Source: a bacterium
GTDB lineage: Bacteria > Cyanobacteriota > Vampirovibrionia > Gastranaerophilales > JAILCC01
Direction: 5' to 3'
NCBI GenBank assembly: GCA_024680555.1
Contig: JAILCC010000022.1
Location: 1 to 64,000 of the forward strand
DNA length: 64,000 nt
Shown here piece by piece: positions 1 through 7,930 of this stretch; positions within the stretch are counted from its first letter, which is position 1; each line of letters opens with the position of its first letter. The notes below the pieces were generated by a model, which was not told where the DNA came from, did no database searches, and saw only the letters and a list, made by a program, of their open reading frames with translations. The translations under genes and the position numbers were made by a program.

Positions 1-517
1 CGGCGTGACCTTGAAATTCCGCACACGCTCTGACACAAGCACCGCAAAGGATACACTTGTTGGGGTCACGAACGAGTGCAGGGTTTGTGTTGTCTATCGG
101 TAAATATTCTTCAGGTGTTTTCTTTGCATATTTAAGAGTGCTTATGCCGTATTCTTCAGAATATTTTTGAAGTTCGCACGCACCTGATTTTTCGCAAGTT
201 GTACATTCTCTGTCGTGATTTGCAAGAAGAAGCTCAAGAACGGTTTTTCTTATTCTTCTTACTCTTGCTGTATTTGTGAATACTTCAACATTTGCTTCCG
301 GCGGCATTGTACAAGATGAATTTACCATAACTCTGCCGTTAGGGTATTTAACTTCAACAACACACATTCTGCATGCGCCGTATTGTGTGAGGTCGGGGCG
401 GTAACAGAATGTAGGAACCGAAATCCCCGCTTTTTTAATTACTTCCAATAAATTCGGCTCGTCGGTAAAACTTACCTCTTTGCCGTTTACTTTTAGTGTT
501 TTAATATCGTCTGTCAT
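1..517 (-). CDS. hydA: HydA/HndD-type [FeFe]-hydrogenase or NuoG-like subunit (5' part only)
   Basis: Partial gene: the N-terminal 172 residues are visible and the rest lies beyond the window edge. The segment has the usual iron-sulfur order of HydA/HndD and NuoG. A plant-type [2Fe-2S] domain has Cys38, Cys49, Cys52 and Cys69. A His-Cys3 [4Fe-4S] motif has His101, Cys105, Cys108 and Cys114. The start of a ferredoxin-type domain has Cys155, Cys158, Cys161 and Cys165. It lies 60 nt downstream of hydB on the same strand, and an AAAGG ribosome site precedes the ATG. In the family this subunit takes electrons from HydB and, in hydrogenases, carries the H-cluster. The H-cluster domain is not visible, so a formate-dehydrogenase-type partner cannot be excluded. 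Confidence 0.8.
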   Translation of the reverse strand, partial: MTDDIKTLKVNGKEVSFTDEPNLLEVIKKAGISVPTFCYRPDLTQYGACRMCVVEVKYPNGRVMVNSSCTMPPEANVEVFTNTARVRRIRKTVLELLLANHDRECTTCEKSGACELQKYSEEYGISTLKYAKKTPEEYLPIDNTNPALVRDPNKCILCGACVRACAEFQGHA

Positions 518-577
518 TTTAATTACCTTTCGTGTTAGATTCTGAAACAAGTTCAGATTTGTACTTCCTTAAAGAAT

Positions 578-2431
578 TTATGATTGCTTGATTGCTTTGA
601 ACGGACAAGCATTGAGGCAAGAACCGCATTTAATACATTTGCTTTGGTCAATTTTGTGCGGATTCTTAACTGTGCCTGAGATTGCTCCCACGGGACAAGT
701 CCTTGCACACTTTGTGCAGCCTTTGCATTGAGTTTCGTCAATAGTGATTGTCTTCATTGCTGTACATACGCCTGCAGGACATTTTTTGTCTTTAATGTGT
801 GCAACGTATTCATCAAGGAAATATTTTAAAGTTGAAAGTACAGGGTTTGGAGCGGTTTTACCCAAGCCGCATAAAGAACCGTCTTTTACTGCGTTTGCAA
901 GTTCTTGAAGAGTTTCGATATCTTCCATTTTGCCTTCGCCTCTAACAATTCTTTCCAAAATCTTTAACATATTTTTTGTACCTTCACGGCAGGGAACGCA
1001 TTTGCCGCAAGATTCGTTTTGCGTGAAGTTCATAAAGAATCTTGCAACTTCTACGATACAGGTATCTTCGTTCATAACAACAAGACCGCCTGAACCAACC
1101 ATTGCGCCTGCTGCGATAAGGTTGTCGTAGTCCATAGGAATGTCCAAGTGTTTTTCTGTTAAACATCCGCCTGATGGACCGCCGATTTGTACGGCTTTGA
1201 ACTTTTTGCCGTTTCTGATACCACCGCCGATATCAAATACGATTTCTCTTAATGTTGTTCCCATTGGAACTTCAATAAGACCGGTATTATTAACTTCACC
1301 TGTAAGGGCGAAAGTTTTTGTACCTTTTGATTTTTCAGTACCCATTGAGCTGAACCAGTCAGCACCTTTTAGTATGATTGTAGAAATGTTTGCAAGTGTT
1401 TCTACGTTGTTAATCAATGTCGGTCTGCCAAATAACCCTTTGTTTGCTGGGAATGGCGGTTTCGGACGTGGCATACCTCTTTCACCTTCGATAGAGGCAA
1501 TAAGAGCTGTTTCTTCACCACAAACGAATGCGCCTGCACCCTCTTTGATGTGGATGGTGAAGTTGAAATCGGAACCCATAATATTGTTGCCGAGATAACC
1601 TCTTTCTTCGGCTTGTTTAATAGCTATTCTTAATCTCTTAATAGCAAGAGGGTATTCTGCACGAACGTAGATGTATGCTTCATCAGCACCGATTGCGAAA
1701 CCTGCTATAGCCATACCTTCGAGAAGTTTATGCGGGTCGCCTTCCATAACTGACCTGTCCATAAATGCGCCGGGATCGCCTTCGTCGCCGTTGCAAACAA
1801 CGTAGCTTTTTCCGCCTCTGTTTGCTGCGGTGAATTTCCATTTTAAACCGGTCGGGAAGCCGCCGCCGCCTCTTCCTCTAAGACCTGATTTTGTTATTTC
1901 TTCAATTACCGCATCAGGGTTGTTTTCTTTTAATACTTTGTTTAATGCTTCATACGCACCTACTGCAATGGCTTCATCTAAAGATTCAGCGTTGATTTCT
2001 CCGCAGTTTTTAAGAGTTGTTCTTGTTTGTTTAGCGTAGAAGTTAATTTTATTGTTTTCAAAAACGTGTTCGTTTGTTTTAGGATCAACATAAAGCAGTC
2101 TTTCAACCGGTTTACCTAATTTGATGTGAGATTCAATAATTTCTTCCACATCTTCAAGTTTAACTTTTACATAACATACATTTAAATCAGGTATTACAAC
2201 CAAAACACCTTGTTCGCAAAAACCGTGGCATCCGGTAGGAACAATGGTAACTTTGTCTTGGTTTGTCATTGGGCGAACGTTTGCGCCCAATTCTTTAAAT
2301 TTTTCAATAACTTTTAATGAGCCGTTAGCTACGCAGCCGGTACCTGCACAAACAAGTACACGCAAGCCTTGAGCCTTGATACCTGCTTGAACTTTAGCTT
2401 GTTGGGCTTTTATGTCTGTTAATTCTGTCAT
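578..2431 (-). CDS. hydB: HydB/HndC-type NADH-binding flavoprotein subunit (NuoF-like)
   Basis: The 617-aa diaphorase subunit of a HydABC/HndABCD complex, which oxidises or reduces NAD(H) at FMN and passes electrons through iron-sulfur clusters. An N-terminal thioredoxin-like [2Fe-2S] domain has Cys28, Cys33, Cys68 and Cys72. The NuoF core has an FMN/NADH glycine-rich stretch at about 185-198 and a second conserved patch near 213-226. A [4Fe-4S] site uses Cys475, Cys478, Cys481 and Cys521. A C-terminal ferredoxin domain has two four-Cys clusters (Cys569-579 and Cys599-609). The extra N- and C-terminal domains are absent from respiratory NuoF and mark the soluble multimeric hydrogenase type. 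It overlaps the hydC stop by one base (TAATG) and has a GGGAGG ribosome site. Confidence 0.92.
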   Translation of the reverse strand: MTELTDIKAQQAKVQAGIKAQGLRVLVCAGTGCVANGSLKVIEKFKELGANVRPMTNQDKVTIVPTGCHGFCEQGVLVVIPDLNVCYVKVKLEDVEEIIESHIKLGKPVERLLYVDPKTNEHVFENNKINFYAKQTRTTLKNCGEINAESLDEAIAVGAYEALNKVLKENNPDAVIEEITKSGLRGRGGGGFPTGLKWKFTAANRGGKSYVVCNGDEGDPGAFMDRSVMEGDPHKLLEGMAIAGFAIGADEAYIYVRAEYPLAIKRLRIAIKQAEERGYLGNNIMGSDFNFTIHIKEGAGAFVCGEETALIASIEGERGMPRPKPPFPANKGLFGRPTLINNVETLANISTIILKGADWFSSMGTEKSKGTKTFALTGEVNNTGLIEVPMGTTLREIVFDIGGGIRNGKKFKAVQIGGPSGGCLTEKHLDIPMDYDNLIAAGAMVGSGGLVVMNEDTCIVEVARFFMNFTQNESCGKCVPCREGTKNMLKILERIVRGEGKMEDIETLQELANAVKDGSLCGLGKTAPNPVLSTLKYFLDEYVAHIKDKKCPAGVCTAMKTITIDETQCKGCTKCARTCPVGAISGTVKNPHKIDQSKCIKCGSCLNACPFKAIKQS

Positions 2432-2931
2432 TAGTTTCCTCCCTCTTGTTCTTTTTTGATTGCGTCAATAGCGATTTTTACCGCATCAGCAGTCATTTTG
2501 GGATAAACTTTTTCGTTTATCATCATTACGGGGGCTAAACCGCAAGCACCTAAACAACTAACCGTTTCAACAGAAAACATACCGTCTTCTGAAGTAAATT
2601 TGCCGTCTTTAAGGTTTATACATTGTTTAACAGCAGTTAAAACGGGCATCGAGCCTCTAACGTGGCAAGCTGTTCCGTCACATACTCTGATTTCATATTT
2701 CCCTTTCGGCTCTAAGCTGAATTGCGCATAAAAAGTAGCAACCCCATATACCGTAGCAGGTGAAAGTTCCGGTACTTTTGTGCCAATGTAAGTAAGAGCT
2801 TCTACGGGCAAATATCTGAATTCTTCCTGAACTTTTTGAAGCATAGCTATCAGGTAAGATTTTTTTGCGCCATAAGCGTTGATAATCTCATCGACTTTTT
2901 TTAAGTCAATCTTAGCTTCGCATGCTGACAT
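2431..2931 (-). CDS. hydC: HydC/HndA-type [2Fe-2S] subunit (NuoE-like)
   Basis: A 166-aa NuoE-family thioredoxin-like [2Fe-2S] protein. Its ligands are Cys84, Cys89, Cys126 and Cys130 in the family pattern CX4C...CX3C. The N-terminal half is helical. In HydABC complexes this subunit sits next to the FMN of HydB and relays electrons. It is first in a hydC-hydB-hydA operon, with AAGGAG 8 nt before the ATG and a promoter with an operator-like palindrome about 60 nt upstream. The length is normal for NuoE/HydC. Confidence 0.92.
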   Translation of the reverse strand: MSACEAKIDLKKVDEIINAYGAKKSYLIAMLQKVQEEFRYLPVEALTYIGTKVPELSPATVYGVATFYAQFSLEPKGKYEIRVCDGTACHVRGSMPVLTAVKQCINLKDGKFTSEDGMFSVETVSCLGACGLAPVMMINEKVYPKMTADAVKIAIDAIKKEQEGGN

Positions 2932-2985
2932 CTTCTTCTCCTTAATTTATGTTATTTTATTGCATTTCGAGCGAATAAAATAAAC

Positions 2986-3015
2986 TATATACGTTGATAA
3001 TATTATCTTATCAAC
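2986..3015 (-). promoter_or_regulatory. hydCBA promoter with overlapping palindromic operator candidate
   Basis: Read on the minus strand there is a -35 TTGATA (plus 3009-3014), a 17-bp spacer and a -10 TATATA (plus 2986-2991), about 55 nt before the hydC ATG. A perfect inverted repeat GTTGATAA-N7-TTATCAAC (2993-3015) covers the -35 box and spacer, a typical repressor position. The half-site loosely resembles redox-responsive Rex sites, but the spacing differs, so the regulator is not identified. Confidence 0.5.
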
Positions 3016-3166
3016 ACAGAGAAAAAGCAAGGTGTTGCGCATATAATTTGGGTAACAATTATTGGAGTTGTTTTTCTTTTTTATATTGCAGATGAGGGCA
3101 GATTTAAAGGGCAAAAAGGGATTAGACTGTATAAAAATGCGCTATACATTATTGTATTGGTTTAAT

Positions 3167-3208
3167 TTGCTTAAACTGTAAAACGGTGATAAAATCTATT
3201 ATTATCAC
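3167..3208 (+). promoter_or_regulatory. Promoter of the tandem pilin genes with inverted repeat
   Basis: There is a -35 TTGCTT (3167-3172), a 17-bp spacer and a -10 TAAAAT (3190-3195). An inverted repeat GTGATAA-N9-TTATCAC (3186-3208) overlaps the -10 and ends just before the AGGAG ribosome site. It could be an operator or a short 5'-UTR hairpin. Its TGATAA core matches the half-site of the hyd palindrome about 190 bp away. Confidence 0.4.
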
Positions 3209-3224
3209 GTGATTAGGAGTTTTT

Positions 3225-4106
3225 ATGAATAAAAAAAGAGGCTTTACGTTGGCAGAAACGCTGACGGTTCTTATGGTTATCGGTTTTATTGCAGTAGTGT
3301 TAATCCCTACGCTGAATGCAAATATTGAAAAACAGAAAAAAGAATCTGCGTTAAAAAGACTTTACTCAAGTTTTTCCATAAATATTAAAACGGTTCTTGG
3401 TGAGTCGAATTGTTCTTCCATATCATGTCTTAGAGCGTATCCCGACGGTATGGTTTGGTATAAACAGAACGAGGTTTCCATTGTTGATGCTGATGGTAAG
3501 GGCGAACATAAAGAATACGCAAAAGAAAGAGGTCATGTTTTCGCAAATCCGAAGTATTTTCAAGTAACTTCAGATTGTAATCATTGTCTTCCGGAAAACA
3601 CGATATTTCCTACAATGACCTCTGATAATATAGATACCGAACGACCAAAATATAAATTGTACAGATTAAACAATGCTGCACTTATGGCATTGTACAATTT
3701 TGGAGATCCTGATAACCCTCAACAAAATTGTTCAAATACTGATTATCTAGGAGTATATGATGCTGCGGGTAAGCGTATTAGCGGCATTACCACATGCGGA
3801 ATTGTAGTATTTGATGTAAACGGAGAAAAAGGTCCAAACCGTCCGGGGCAGGATTTGTTTGCCTTTTTTATAGCTGATGAACCGATTGATAACAGTTATC
3901 TGGTTCCGATGGGCTATATACGTGGTGTAAGAGGAAATTCAACATATAATAAAGATGGTAGAATCGACTCCTACGTGGGTACATGCAAAAAAGGCGAAGC
4001 ATGTTACGATGAAGCCAGAAAAGTTTGCAGTACTTCTGAAAATCACAGACAAGGATACAATTGTACGGCACAGGTGATGATTGATGGCTGGAAAATAAAG
4101 TATTAG
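3225..4106 (+). CDS. Type IV pilin-like protein (prepilin N-terminus)
   Basis: A 293-aa protein with a short basic leader, the prepilin peptidase site G|FTLAE with Glu at +5, and one hydrophobic N-terminal helix (about residues 8-30), as in type IV pilins and type II pseudopilins. The C-terminal domain has paired cysteines, a D-V-N-G...G-P-N...G-D loop resembling calcium-binding loops of pseudopilins, and a GYNCTAQ...DGWKI end. The next gene is a paralog with the same landmarks, so the pair is a tandem duplication. AGGAG precedes the ATG. It is probably an envelope-anchored or filament-incorporated protein; its ligand is unknown. The assembly machinery is encoded at 18491-24397. Confidence 0.82.
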   Translation: MNKKRGFTLAETLTVLMVIGFIAVVLIPTLNANIEKQKKESALKRLYSSFSINIKTVLGESNCSSISCLRAYPDGMVWYKQNEVSIVDADGKGEHKEYAKERGHVFANPKYFQVTSDCNHCLPENTIFPTMTSDNIDTERPKYKLYRLNNAALMALYNFGDPDNPQQNCSNTDYLGVYDAAGKRISGITTCGIVVFDVNGEKGPNRPGQDLFAFFIADEPIDNSYLVPMGYIRGVRGNSTYNKDGRIDSYVGTCKKGEACYDEARKVCSTSENHRQGYNCTAQVMIDGWKIKY

Positions 4107-4115
4107 AGGTTTTTT

Positions 4116-4952
4116 ATGAATAAAATAAGAAGCTTTACTCTGGCAGAAATACTTACGGTATTAACACTTATGGGGGTTATTGCGGCAACTATCATACCGA
4201 ATACAATAATTAACGTAAATAAACAAAAGAAAGAAGCAATGCTGCAAAAACTTTATTCTGCTTTTGAAATCAATATACAGACGGTTTTAGCCGAATCAAA
4301 TTGCGTATCCGTATCGTGTTTGAGAAAATACGGCAATAAAACTCTTGTTGAAAGAATTAATGCAAAGGAGCTTCATAATGGGGCTTTTAGCAATCCTAGT
4401 TATTTTGCGATAAGTACGGAATGCTCCAAATGTTTAGAAAATAGACCGGTGATGCCGTTGGAGATGAATACTGCAACAAGAAGTTATGCGGTGTATAGGC
4501 TCACTAACGGTGCAATTATGGCTTTGTACGATTATGAAGGTAATTGTGTCAAGAAAGGTCCTATTGCGGTAGCTAAAGATGAAATTGTTGAAGAGGAAGC
4601 ACCGGATGGAAGCATACGTATGGTGCGCAAAAAGACTCCATACACAAATGTGCCTGTTTGCGGCATAGTTGTTTTTGATGTTAATGCTGGGATGGGACCT
4701 AATGCTCCGGGTGCTGACAGATTTGCTTATGTTATTGTTGATGAACCGGTTGACGGAAGCTATTTAGTTCCATTTGGTTATAGTGACAAGGATGATGAAA
4801 AAAATAAATCCCAGTATAATAGGCGGGGGTTAGTAAAAAGTAAAATCGGCGGAGATGGAGGAAAATGTGCGGTAGGTGCATCCGGACATCCCGAGTACGG
4901 TTATAATTGCACTGCAAAGATTATGGTTGATGGGTGGAAGATAAGATACTAA
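4116..4952 (+). CDS. Type IV pilin-like protein, paralog of the upstream gene
   Basis: A 278-aa paralog of the gene at 3225, starting 9 nt after it. Shared landmarks are the FTLAE prepilin helix, an ESNC..SCL segment at about 58-70, the DVN..GPN..G.D loop, DEPVDGSYLVP and a C-terminal GYNCTA...DGWKIRY. The residue before the predicted cleavage site is Ser rather than the usual Gly, so processing may be slow or absent. An acidic and basic insertion near residues 150-175 is not in the paralog. The stop overlaps the ATG of the PurD-like gene (TAATG), so the two are translationally coupled. Confidence 0.82.
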   Translation: MNKIRSFTLAEILTVLTLMGVIAATIIPNTIINVNKQKKEAMLQKLYSAFEINIQTVLAESNCVSVSCLRKYGNKTLVERINAKELHNGAFSNPSYFAISTECSKCLENRPVMPLEMNTATRSYAVYRLTNGAIMALYDYEGNCVKKGPIAVAKDEIVEEEAPDGSIRMVRKKTPYTNVPVCGIVVFDVNAGMGPNAPGADRFAYVIVDEPVDGSYLVPFGYSDKDDEKNKSQYNRRGLVKSKIGGDGGKCAVGASGHPEYGYNCTAKIMVDGWKIRY

Positions 4953-6217
4953 TGAAAATTTTTATTATTGGAAAATCTGCTGCTGCTCAAGCATTTATTC
5001 AGCTTTTAAGTAAAAGTTCAAATGTCGAAATATGGTGTGCCCCCGGAAATCCCGCCATCGCAGAGTATGCAAAATGTATCAATATTTCTCTTGAAGATTT
5101 GACCGCAATGGTTGAATTTGCAAAAGAAAATAAAATAGATTTGACTGTTCCTATGGACGAATATGTTATTCAAAGCGGTATTGCTGATATATTTGTGCAA
5201 GAAAATCTAAAAATATTTGCACCATCAATGGAAGCAGCCCAAATAGCTACAAGCCGTGCTTTTGCAAAAAAATTCATCTATAAACATAAAATACCTACGC
5301 CCAAATATGGTGTTTTTGACAGAGGGGCAAGCGCCATAGAATATTTGAAAAAATTGAATTTCCCTGTCGTTATTAAGTACGACCATCTTGCCCACAGGGA
5401 TGCATTTATTTGTTCATCGTTCACAAAAGCTAAAAATACAGTCGAAAGAGTTTTTGCTGAAGTAGGTAAAAAGGTTGTTGTTGAAGAATTTTTAGATGGG
5501 GAAACAATAAGGCTCGGACTTTTGACTGATGGTTATAATGTTATACCATTGCCTTATGTTAAAGAGTATGACAGGGTTTTAGACGGAGATGGCGGCGAAA
5601 TATCCAAAGGTGTAGGTGCTTATGCTCCATTGAATAAAATATCGACAAAAATGGAAGATAAAATTGCACAAAAAGTTGTATTTCCGATTTTGGATGCTCT
5701 TCAAAATGCGGGAACACCCTATGTTGGCTTTTTGTCCATGAAATTACTCCTTTTGCCGAATGAAGAAGTAAGTTTGTTGGAGTGCTTGCCCCTCTTGAGT
5801 GTGCCGGAAGCAGTTTGTGTTTTTCAGATGATAGAAGAGGATATATTGGAAATTATAAATGCTGCTATGTCGGGCGCACTGGAAGATTTTTCGCCCAAAC
5901 TTAATGTTACCGATGATACTGTAGCCGGCATATGTCTTATGAGCGGAAATTATCCCGTTAATTATAAGGAAAAGTCTGTTGTCGAGGGGATAGAAAACAT
6001 TGACGAGGATAATTTGGAGCTATATTACAATGATGTCGGTATGAATGCGTGTTATGAAATTTCAACTACCGGTGGCAGGGCATTCTTCCTTACTGCAAGA
6101 GCAGGAACATTAAATAAAGCGGTTAACGACTTATATGACAATGCCGATTTGATTAAATTTGAAGGAATGAGATACAGAAAAGATATCGGAAAAACAAAAG
6201 TATTTTTGTCATTATAG
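4952..6217 (+). CDS. PurD-like ATP-grasp protein with degenerate active site (probable pseudoenzyme)
   Basis: A 421-aa protein that aligns from end to end with phosphoribosylamine-glycine ligase (GARS). Structural landmarks remain: the N-terminal MKIFIIG strand, APGN, KIFAPS...A..S.AFAK, KIPTPKY, VVVEEFLDGE, GAYAP and a C-terminal YRKDIG. The functional motifs as remembered from E. coli PurD are changed: GGREHA reads GKSAAA, DGLAAGKG reads DHLAHRDA, QDHKR reads KEYDR, GPNTGGMGAY reads GEISKGVGAY, and the metal-binding EFNxRFGDPE reads ECLPLLSVPE. Catalysis is therefore unlikely, though the frame is intact. The start is set at 4952, overlapping the pilin stop; an in-frame ATG 18 nt upstream lies inside that gene. 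Its link with pilins suggests a role other than purine synthesis. Confidence 0.75.
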   Translation: MKIFIIGKSAAAQAFIQLLSKSSNVEIWCAPGNPAIAEYAKCINISLEDLTAMVEFAKENKIDLTVPMDEYVIQSGIADIFVQENLKIFAPSMEAAQIATSRAFAKKFIYKHKIPTPKYGVFDRGASAIEYLKKLNFPVVIKYDHLAHRDAFICSSFTKAKNTVERVFAEVGKKVVVEEFLDGETIRLGLLTDGYNVIPLPYVKEYDRVLDGDGGEISKGVGAYAPLNKISTKMEDKIAQKVVFPILDALQNAGTPYVGFLSMKLLLLPNEEVSLLECLPLLSVPEAVCVFQMIEEDILEIINAAMSGALEDFSPKLNVTDDTVAGICLMSGNYPVNYKEKSVVEGIENIDEDNLELYYNDVGMNACYEISTTGGRAFFLTARAGTLNKAVNDLYDNADLIKFEGMRYRKDIGKTKVFLSL

Positions 6218-7057
6218 GCAGAGTTCTTTTTCTGCTGATTTTTTCATTTGTTCCGTGTCGGGATATTTTTCGGTCCAAATTTCAAATGCTTTTGCACCTT
6301 GTAAAATCAGCATATCAAGTCCATTAATCGTTTTTAAACCGTAGTTTTTCGCATATTGCAAAAACAGAGTTTCTGCGGGGTTATATACCAAATCGTACGC
6401 AATCATTGTTGCCTTTGCCGTGGATAGGGTGTCCTTGTTTATTGCAGCTTTATTTTGATTTTCACCGATTGTTCCGAGAGGAGTTGCATTGATTAAAATG
6501 TCCGTTTCGCTTAAATCTGTGAGGCTCTCAAGGCTTTTAGCAGATAATTTTATTGTGGTTTTTTCTTTGATATTTGAGATAAAAATTTCTGCCTTATTTA
6601 GGTTGCGGGCATATATGGTCATGTTTTTGCAGCCTTGTCTTTCAAGCCCGAAGACTACTGCAAGCGCAGCTCCGCCACATCCCAAAATGGCGGCATTTGA
6701 AACGGAAAAATCCGATATTGATTTGTGAAATCCGCAGATATCTGTATTGTATCCAATGAGTTTTTTGTCGTCAGTTATTTTGACGGTATTGACCGCACCG
6801 ATTTTTTTGGCGGTTTCATCTGTTTCATCAAGGTATTTCAATATTTCTAATTTGTGAGGAATAGTAACGTTAAACCCCACAAAATCCTCCTCTTTAAAGT
6901 ATTGGATGAGATTTGAAATATTTTCCGACAAAACCTCATACTTTTCGTATGAGCCTTTTAAATTTGCGGACAATAATGCTGAGGTCTGTATCGCAGGCGA
7001 TATAGAGTGAGATAGGGGATTTCCTATTATGCCTAATTTGTAAAAGTCTTTCTTCAT
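6212..7057 (-). CDS. aroE: Shikimate dehydrogenase (NADP+)
   Basis: A 281-aa AroE that reduces 3-dehydroshikimate to shikimate with NADPH in the aromatic amino acid pathway (cytosolic). The substrate-binding motif NPLSHSISP is at about 13-21, the catalytic lysine is Lys69 in NVTIPHK, and the paired aspartate is Asp106 in NTDICGF. The Rossmann glycine motif GCGGAA is near 127-132, followed by NATPLG. The length is normal. It is convergent with the PurD-like gene and overlaps its end by 6 nt, with no terminator between them. Confidence 0.94.
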   Translation of the reverse strand: MKKDFYKLGIIGNPLSHSISPAIQTSALLSANLKGSYEKYEVLSENISNLIQYFKEEDFVGFNVTIPHKLEILKYLDETDETAKKIGAVNTVKITDDKKLIGYNTDICGFHKSISDFSVSNAAILGCGGAALAVVFGLERQGCKNMTIYARNLNKAEIFISNIKEKTTIKLSAKSLESLTDLSETDILINATPLGTIGENQNKAAINKDTLSTAKATMIAYDLVYNPAETLFLQYAKNYGLKTINGLDMLILQGAKAFEIWTEKYPDTEQMKKSAEKELCL

Positions 7058-7073
7058 AGAATTTATTTTACCA

Positions 7074-7082
7074 TGTTATAAT
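7074..7082 (+). promoter_or_regulatory. Extended -10 promoter element of the TauE/SafE gene
   Basis: TGT followed by TATAAT, an extended -10, lies about 20 nt before the chosen start. No good -35 is visible. The same CATGTTATAATTTTT string precedes leuS. Confidence 0.4.
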
Positions 7083-7102
7083 TTTTTGTGCAGGAGATGA
7101 AT

Positions 7103-7846
7103 ATGGAATTTTTTTTAATTTTTTGTATATGTACTTTTTCAGGATTTTTGACAGGACTGTTGGGAGTTGGCGGGGGAATTGTTATTGTTCCGTTGTTTTT
7201 GAGTGTGTTACCGCTATTTGGAATTAAATTTCCGCTACAAGCAGTTATAGGAATTAGTGCAACCTGCGTTTTTATAAACAGTTCTGTTACGACTTTTTAT
7301 CGAAGAAAAGAGAAATTTTTGCCGTTTCCGACGATAGCCCCAATTGTGTTTTCAATTGTGACCGGAACCGTATTGGGTGCATATTTTTCGGATTTTGCCC
7401 CTAAACACGTTATTTTGAGCATATATGTTTTTGTGAGCCTGTTTTCAATTTATATGCTTAATGGAGAGATATATTTTAATTTGAAAAATAAGTTTTTTGT
7501 ATATGTCCTTTTTGCTTTTATAGGTGCGATAAGTTCGTCTATAGGAATTGGCGGGGCGGTATTGTTTGCGACATTGTTAAAATGCTTTTTGGGAAAAAAT
7601 ACAAAAGAACTTTTGCCGACGATAACCATATTGGTATTGGTGCATGCATTTTTTGCGTTTGCAAGTAAATTTGTACTCGGACATGTAACGATGATGATTA
7701 TTCCTATTGCGCTTGTGGCAAGTTTGATAGGCTCTAAAATCGGAGTAATTACCTCCAAAAAACTTACGGCGAAAATGCTTAATATATTGATGAGTCTAGT
7801 ACTTGTACTGGGGTTAATAAAGATTATCCACGAAATGTTTATTTAG
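7103..7846 (+). CDS. TauE/SafE-family anion exporter/permease
   Basis: A 247-aa membrane protein with the two related halves of the TauE/SafE (DUF81) family. Each half has a glycine-rich motif: GLLGVGGGIVIVP near the N-terminus and SSIGIGGAVLFATLL in the middle. About eight hydrophobic segments are visible. Members move sulfite, sulfoacetate or other small anions across the inner membrane; the substrate cannot be told here. The start is set at the ATG 6 nt after AGGAG; GTG (7088) and ATG (7097) are in frame further upstream but lie before or over the ribosome site. Transcription probably starts from the extended -10 at 7074. Confidence 0.85.
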   Translation: MEFFLIFCICTFSGFLTGLLGVGGGIVIVPLFLSVLPLFGIKFPLQAVIGISATCVFINSSVTTFYRRKEKFLPFPTIAPIVFSIVTGTVLGAYFSDFAPKHVILSIYVFVSLFSIYMLNGEIYFNLKNKFFVYVLFAFIGAISSSIGIGGAVLFATLLKCFLGKNTKELLPTITILVLVHAFFAFASKFVLGHVTMMIIPIALVASLIGSKIGVITSKKLTAKMLNILMSLVLVLGLIKIIHEMFI

Positions 7847-7930
7847 GACAAAATTAACCTTACGTAATATTTTATTGATGATTTTGGGAAAAATGTATAT
7901 AATAACTTTGTAGATTTTAGTGGATAAGTG

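Noticed and set aside
1..2931. Respiratory complex I genes nuoEFG
   Set aside because: The flavoprotein subunit has an extra N-terminal [2Fe-2S] domain and a C-terminal two-cluster ferredoxin domain, typical of HydB/HndC and not of NuoF; no other nuo genes are present.
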